A stretch of DNA of 64,000 nucleotides, taken from contig OZ025256.1 of assembly GCA_964019135.1 (NCBI GenBank), positions 22,637,911 through 22,701,910 on the forward strand. Direction: 5' to 3'. This stretch comes from Arenicola marina. Taxonomy: Eukaryota > Annelida > Polychaeta > Arenicolidae. Within the stretch, counting starts at the first letter, position 1, and each line of letters opens with the position of its first letter. The notes under the pieces are model-generated. The model was not told the origin of the DNA. It searched no databases and saw only the letters and a list, made by a program, of their open reading frames with translations. Below are positions 59,965 through 64,000 of this stretch, piece by piece. Position numbers and translations under genes: made by a program.

Positions 59965-62900
59965 TCACGCGTTATCCAGGCTCAACTGCCCCAGCCGCAG
60001 CAGCTTGAGGCCCACCTCGTTACCCTCGCAACGCCCGGTTCGCCGACGAAACAGCGTCTGGCCACTGATGACGTTCGCTGGTGCCATGCCCGTGGTTGGT
60101 TCCATGCTCCTCAGCAGACCGGTGGTAGAGTATTCCCCCAGCGAGAGGCGACAGGACTCCTCTGTACGCCGCGTCGAGCGGGAACGGCTACTCCTCCGCC
60201 TCCTCCTGAAGCTGCCGTCATTGGCCCCCAAAGAGCTCGTTCTGTGAGGGCTCGTGCTGCTGGTCTCCTCGTCATCATCAGCCAGTTCGGTCTTTCCGGC
60301 CCGCTCTCGCGATGGCGAGATGTCATCGTGATCACTCCTCACTTTGGAGTACGACGGTTTCTGCTTCGTCTGCTTCGTGACTAATCCATCCCTGAAGGAC
60401 GAGCGTTGTTTGCCTTGTTCCAAAACTGGTAATCCTTGCGGCGGCGCCGACGACTGGGGGCCGAACACGTCGCGCCGCGCGCCACCGCCACCGCCACCGC
60501 CGGACGGTGACGTCAGTGCGACGAAAGCGTTGCTAGGCAACCGACTGTTGTCACGTGCACATGTGACGACGGGCGGCTTTTCTAAGGCGAAGGGAGGTGT
60601 TCGAGGGGCGACGTCGAGACTCGCATCCGATGACGTATTTCCGGCCGCGCTAAAGCTATCCGGAGTACCGGAACTGTTCGAACTGTTGGGCCTTCTTCCC
60701 AAGTCCCAGACCATTGGTAGTCTTCCCGAAGATGATTTCCCGGTAACGTGCGATGGCTGTTCGCGCATGGATACTTTCCTGTTCTTTTCTCTATCAGTGG
60801 GCTTCCCCCGCTCTTGTGCGAACGAGGTTCTGGCAGGTGATTTGCTGTTGCTGTTGCCGGGGCGACCATGGTTGCCGCCGAATGTCTCAGATGCGTTACT
60901 CTGGGTTACCCCTTGACACCAATCGGTGATAGAGGTCGGGTAAGTCGGCTCATCAGCTAACTGCCCCTTGTGGTGACGACTGATGCGTCTATTATCGCCC
61001 AGTACGCTTACCTGCGAGTCCAAACTACGTCTCGGGTCGCTGCGACAACCACCAGGTCCCTCAGAGCTGGGCTCATGTTGGCCTTGACGGCCGTGCTCCT
61101 GTCCTGGACGTCCACTACGCACACTGTTCTCCATAAGAGCAGAACACAAACCCCCAGCGGGCAGCAACCCAAACTCCGGAAAGGAACAGTCCGATATGAC
61201 CTCAACGCGGATAGCGCCACCATCGTCCTCTAGTGGCATCCTGAATAGGGAATTCACCCCGACACCAGCGTCCTCTAGTGGCATCCAGAATAGGGAATTC
61301 ACCCCGACACCAGGGTCCTCTAGCGGCAGCGTCGTGAATAGGGAATTCACCCCGACACCAGGGTCCTCTAGCGGCAGCGTCGAGAATAGGGAATTTATAC
61401 CGACACCAGCGTCCTCTAGCGGCAGCGCCGTGAATAGGGAATTCACCCCGACACCAGGGTCCTCTAGCGGCAGCGTCGAGAATAGGGAATTTATACCGAC
61501 ACCAGCGTCCTCTAGCGGCAGCGCCGTGAATAGGGAATTCACCCCGACACCAGGGTCCTCTAGCGGCAGCGTCGAGAATAGGGAATTTATACCGACACCA
61601 GCGTCCTCTAGCGGCAGCGCCGTGAATAGGGAATTCACCCCGACACCAGCGTCCTCTAGTGGCAGCGTCGTGAATAGGGAATTCACCCCGACACCAGCGT
61701 CCTCTAGCGGCAGCGTCGTGAATAGGGAATTCATCCCGACACCAGCGTCCTCTAGTGGCAGCGTCGTGAATAGGGAATTCATCCCGACACCAGCGTCCTC
61801 TAGCGGCAGCTTGACCCGGCTAGAAGCGTCGTGGAGGTTATGAAGAAATGCGGGGCAGGCATTGTTGAATCTGATGGAGGAACAATTCGAGGCCGAGCTC
61901 GGGCTTAGAATTCCGGGTCGGGAGATGGGTGGCAGGAGGCCGTCACGTGACATGAGCCGGGGAGCGTTCCGGATCGGTGGCAGCGGAGACGTACTCTCGC
62001 TGGAAGAGCCGCAGCGGTAGGAGCTGGCCGACAGCGTGTCCGATCCATACGAACTGGTACGGATGTCGGGGGAGATGCCGGCCACCGTCACGGAATTGAG
62101 CAGCAGAGTGCTGCGCAGCGAGTGCTTCGCGTACGGCTTCCGCATCTCGGGTGGACTGGCCCAGGCGGGCTTGGTGACCGCGACCCCGACCCCGACCCCG
62201 ACCGCGGGGCAGCTGCCGTGCTCCGGGACGGACACGAGCGGCAGGGGCGGGAGAGAGGGTGAGGCGCGTATCACTCCGATGGAGGACAACTGCCGCCCCG
62301 TGCCTCGTCGCTGGTTATGCGTGGAGCGACTGGGCGATACCGGGCCAACGTCATCACCACCGGGGGCACCGTGCAGAGGCTCCTGCAGGGATCTCTCATG
62401 GGAGACCTTCGCGATCTCTGCATCGGAGCCGGCCTGGTGATGGGGCTGCTGCTGCTGCTGCTGCTGCTGGGCAACCCGGGAACGCCTGTGGTACTGTTTT
62501 TTGCGCGGAGGCTGTGGCTGCACCGGAGAGCGAGGCTGGAAACTGAGCGGCAAGTCGTCCTCACCAGGTCGTCTCAAGTCAATAACACCCGTTTCGCCCT
62601 GTTGTTGGCGAGGAAGTGTCTGGGGCCGCCTCCCGGCGGGTGGGGCGGAAGGTCCACTCCTAGCCGGCCCCAGGGACGCTTGGCATTCTCGTACCTCTTC
62701 CACCCCCGGTCTCTGTAAGCTTAGAACCGATAATATTCTCTTTCCCGACATCTTCACCCGCGTGTCATTTACATGTTGTTCATCTCCTCCGTCGAGTTCT
62801 GCCAGGTCAGCCACAGCCTGGGAGACGCATGAGCCATGCGCAGTCCGTGCGCAGCTGCTGCTATTGCTACTGCTACCACCAGCACCCGACCGACTGGCCG

Positions 62901-63438
62901 AGGGGGCTGACGACCCGCTTACCCTACATGAGCGAGCCGCGTCCGGTTTGGCCTCCATGGGTGGTGGAGGGTGCACACACACAACGTCCCCGCCTTCATA
63001 CATAGCCAGCGTCATCGCGGTCGAGTTTCCGGTCTTCCGGCGGAATCGCCGCCCGCAGTGTCGAATTTTCCCATCCGCAGCGTACCCCAAAGTCTCGCGG
63101 TGACTGCAATAATTGTCCCCTACCGCGCTTAATCCCGTGACCTTGCCTCCGTTGTCAAGGTCAAACTGAATAGTGGATGTGGAAAGGTTCCGGTCCAACA
63201 AAGAGAGGCTCTGTTTCGCCAGCACCCGGGAGACGCGTGGAGTGGGCACGCAGTCTCTTTGGCCTGAAGCCGGGCTCTCAGCCTGAGTGACATCTTCGGG
63301 ATCATAACTAGAACTGGAACTGGAGAAGGAGTTGGTCGATGTAGTGGATCGACAGAGGTTGAAAAACTTCGCTTGGTTGTCCTTGACCTTGGGTGCATCA
63401 GCACGTCCCGACCGCTGCGAGATATTATAATCTTCCAT
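59965..63438 (-). CDS. Unrecognised large disordered protein, 1,157 codons
   Basis: One open frame runs from an ATG at 63438 (good start context ACAATGG, with an in-frame stop 27 bases upstream) to a TGA at 59965. I do not recognise the family. The first 150 residues look most conserved in character (STIQFDLDNGGKVTGL; RRFRRKTGNSTAMTLAMYEG). After that come Ser/Pro/Gly-rich tracts, an eight-residue polyglutamine (about 62447-62473), twelve 16-residue repeats (61225-61812), a polyglycine (about 60490), an Arg/Ser-rich segment and a final LLRLGQLSLDNA. No signal peptide, membrane segment or catalytic motif is visible. A CTTTCAG just upstream could be a splice acceptor, so an earlier exon is possible. 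Length and absence of breaks argue that it is real. Confidence 0.72.
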   Translation of the reverse strand: MEDYNISQRSGRADAPKVKDNQAKFFNLCRSTTSTNSFSSSSSSYDPEDVTQAESPASGQRDCVPTPRVSRVLAKQSLSLLDRNLSTSTIQFDLDNGGKVTGLSAVGDNYCSHRETLGYAADGKIRHCGRRFRRKTGNSTAMTLAMYEGGDVVCVHPPPPMEAKPDAARSCRVSGSSAPSASRSGAGGSSSNSSSCARTAHGSCVSQAVADLAELDGGDEQHVNDTRVKMSGKRILSVLSLQRPGVEEVRECQASLGPARSGPSAPPAGRRPQTLPRQQQGETGVIDLRRPGEDDLPLSFQPRSPVQPQPPRKKQYHRRSRVAQQQQQQQQPHHQAGSDAEIAKVSHERSLQEPLHGAPGGDDVGPVSPSRSTHNQRRGTGRQLSSIGVIRASPSLPPLPLVSVPEHGSCPAVGVGVGVAVTKPAWASPPEMRKPYAKHSLRSTLLLNSVTVAGISPDIRTSSYGSDTLSASSYRCGSSSESTSPLPPIRNAPRLMSRDGLLPPISRPGILSPSSASNCSSIRFNNACPAFLHNLHDASSRVKLPLEDAGVGMNSLFTTLPLEDAGVGMNSLFTTLPLEDAGVGVNSLFTTLPLEDAGVGVNSLFTALPLEDAGVGINSLFSTLPLEDPGVGVNSLFTALPLEDAGVGINSLFSTLPLEDPGVGVNSLFTALPLEDAGVGINSLFSTLPLEDPGVGVNSLFTTLPLEDPGVGVNSLFWMPLEDAGVGVNSLFRMPLEDDGGAIRVEVISDCSFPEFGLLPAGGLCSALMENSVRSGRPGQEHGRQGQHEPSSEGPGGCRSDPRRSLDSQVSVLGDNRRISRHHKGQLADEPTYPTSITDWCQGVTQSNASETFGGNHGRPGNSNSKSPARTSFAQERGKPTDREKNRKVSMREQPSHVTGKSSSGRLPMVWDLGRRPNSSNSSGTPDSFSAAGNTSSDASLDVAPRTPPFALEKPPVVTCARDNSRLPSNAFVALTSPSGGGGGGGARRDVFGPQSSAPPQGLPVLEQGKQRSSFRDGLVTKQTKQKPSYSKVRSDHDDISPSRERAGKTELADDDEETSSTSPHRTSSLGANDGSFRRRRRSSRSRSTRRTEESCRLSLGEYSTTGLLRSMEPTTGMAPANVISGQTLFRRRTGRCEGNEVGLKLLRLGQLSLDNA
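61225..61812 (-). repeat. Coding 48-bp repeat, twelve copies (PLEDAGVGVNSLFTTL)
   Basis: In the minus-strand gene, a 16-residue unit LPLEDAGVGVNSLFTT is repeated twelve times, with a thirteenth partial copy. Three tandem dimers (INSLFST then DPGVGVNSLFTA/T) show a 96-bp higher-order unit. Most changes are conservative (Met/Val/Ile before Asn; Ala/Pro after Asp; Thr/Ala at the end). The last two units are 15 residues (LFWMPLED, LFRMPLED). Length steps stay in frame. Confidence 0.93.
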
Positions 63439-64000
63439 TGTAAATTCGTTGTCAGTAGCTGAAAGTCATCAGAAGCACTGGACGACGTTTAAATTGACGT
63501 CAAACCATCTATTATAATATCCGCGATTTCACCGATCAAATTTAATTTCCTTTCGCTTCAAATTCCTCTGGAACTGAGTAAACAACGCCGCAAGTGACTT
63601 GAACCCGGCCTCTTTAACAACCCATGGCGCACTTTCAATGCAGGACCGCTCATCTCCTACAGATAATAACGATCATATTTCTATTTGTTTGAATTCCCGA
63701 GGCACATGAAGTCCGATTGTAATCCTAGGATGCCGTATATCATCTAGACTCGTGTTCACACAAAAGAAATCTCCCAGTGTCGTTTTGTGGTTCAAGATTT
63801 GTTCCTCGATCAACAATGTACTGCAAGAGCGCCACCTAACGTGAATATTGTGCGCAGGTGTTCGCACGCGGAACCATGGCAACCGGACACGTGGCTGGTG
63901 GCGGGGAGGAAATAGGAGCGGTTGCTAATTAAATGAAGTAGGTATTATGGCTTACCATAGATAGCTCGTTAACCGTGTTAATTAGATTCGCTAAACAGTA
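63439..64000. other. 5' flank of the minus-strand gene
   Basis: No clear TATA box or exon is seen. A 69-codon minus-strand open frame (63673-63882) lacks motifs and is not called. The segment may hold the promoter or an intron of the unrecognised gene. Confidence 0.35.

Noticed and set aside
63673-63882. A 69-codon minus-strand frame upstream of the large gene
   Set aside because: No motif, no repeat relation and no splice evidence; length is within chance.

Overview
This is a stretch of animal nuclear genome. The genes have introns, one is a metazoan KCNQ potassium channel, and there is a tRNA-derived SINE, several terminal-inverted-repeat (TIR) elements and a Ty3/gypsy LTR retrotransposon. 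The retrotransposon has integrase ahead of reverse transcriptase, the order of the Gmr1 group, which was first described from deuterostomes. That would fit a marine invertebrate or lower chordate, but I cannot name the species or phylum from the sequence alone. More than half of the window is tandem repeat.

Layout. 1-9642: non-coding DNA with a degenerate repeat (about 640-1330) and a 4.6 kb minisatellite of 52-bp units (2334-6944). 9643-17815: five + strand exons encoding the C-terminal cytoplasmic half of a KCNQ (Kv7) channel, with phase-consistent splice junctions; the long first intron holds at least three small TIR elements. The region after the KCNQ stop carries seven copies of a 64-bp repeat. 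18335-21145: no gene seen. 21146-24495: a putative TIR element with a matching GAAGAT at each edge, swollen by a 41-bp minisatellite (with a 200-N assembly gap) and a very G/C-rich minisatellite.

24621-58312: about 22.5 kb of a 15-bp satellite (consensus CCTAGTACCATGAAG) in three arrays, roughly 1,600 units by length. The arrays are separated by repeated copies of a G-rich block plus a unique segment of about 140 bp, and they show higher-order duplication. The middle array was split by an 8.7 kb Gmr1-like LTR element (minus strand, 31927-40672). That element has LTRs that look identical by eye, a 5-bp target duplication ACCAT, a tRNA-Gln-type primer site, a 27-bp repeat expanded about 52-fold inside gag, and a tRNA-Cys-like SINE in its leader.

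58313-64000: small TIR elements, then a minus-strand open reading frame of 1,157 codons (59965-63438). It encodes a largely disordered protein with twelve 16-residue repeats, which I do not recognise. The two host genes are not functionally linked in any way I can see. The window is mainly of interest for its repeat biology.
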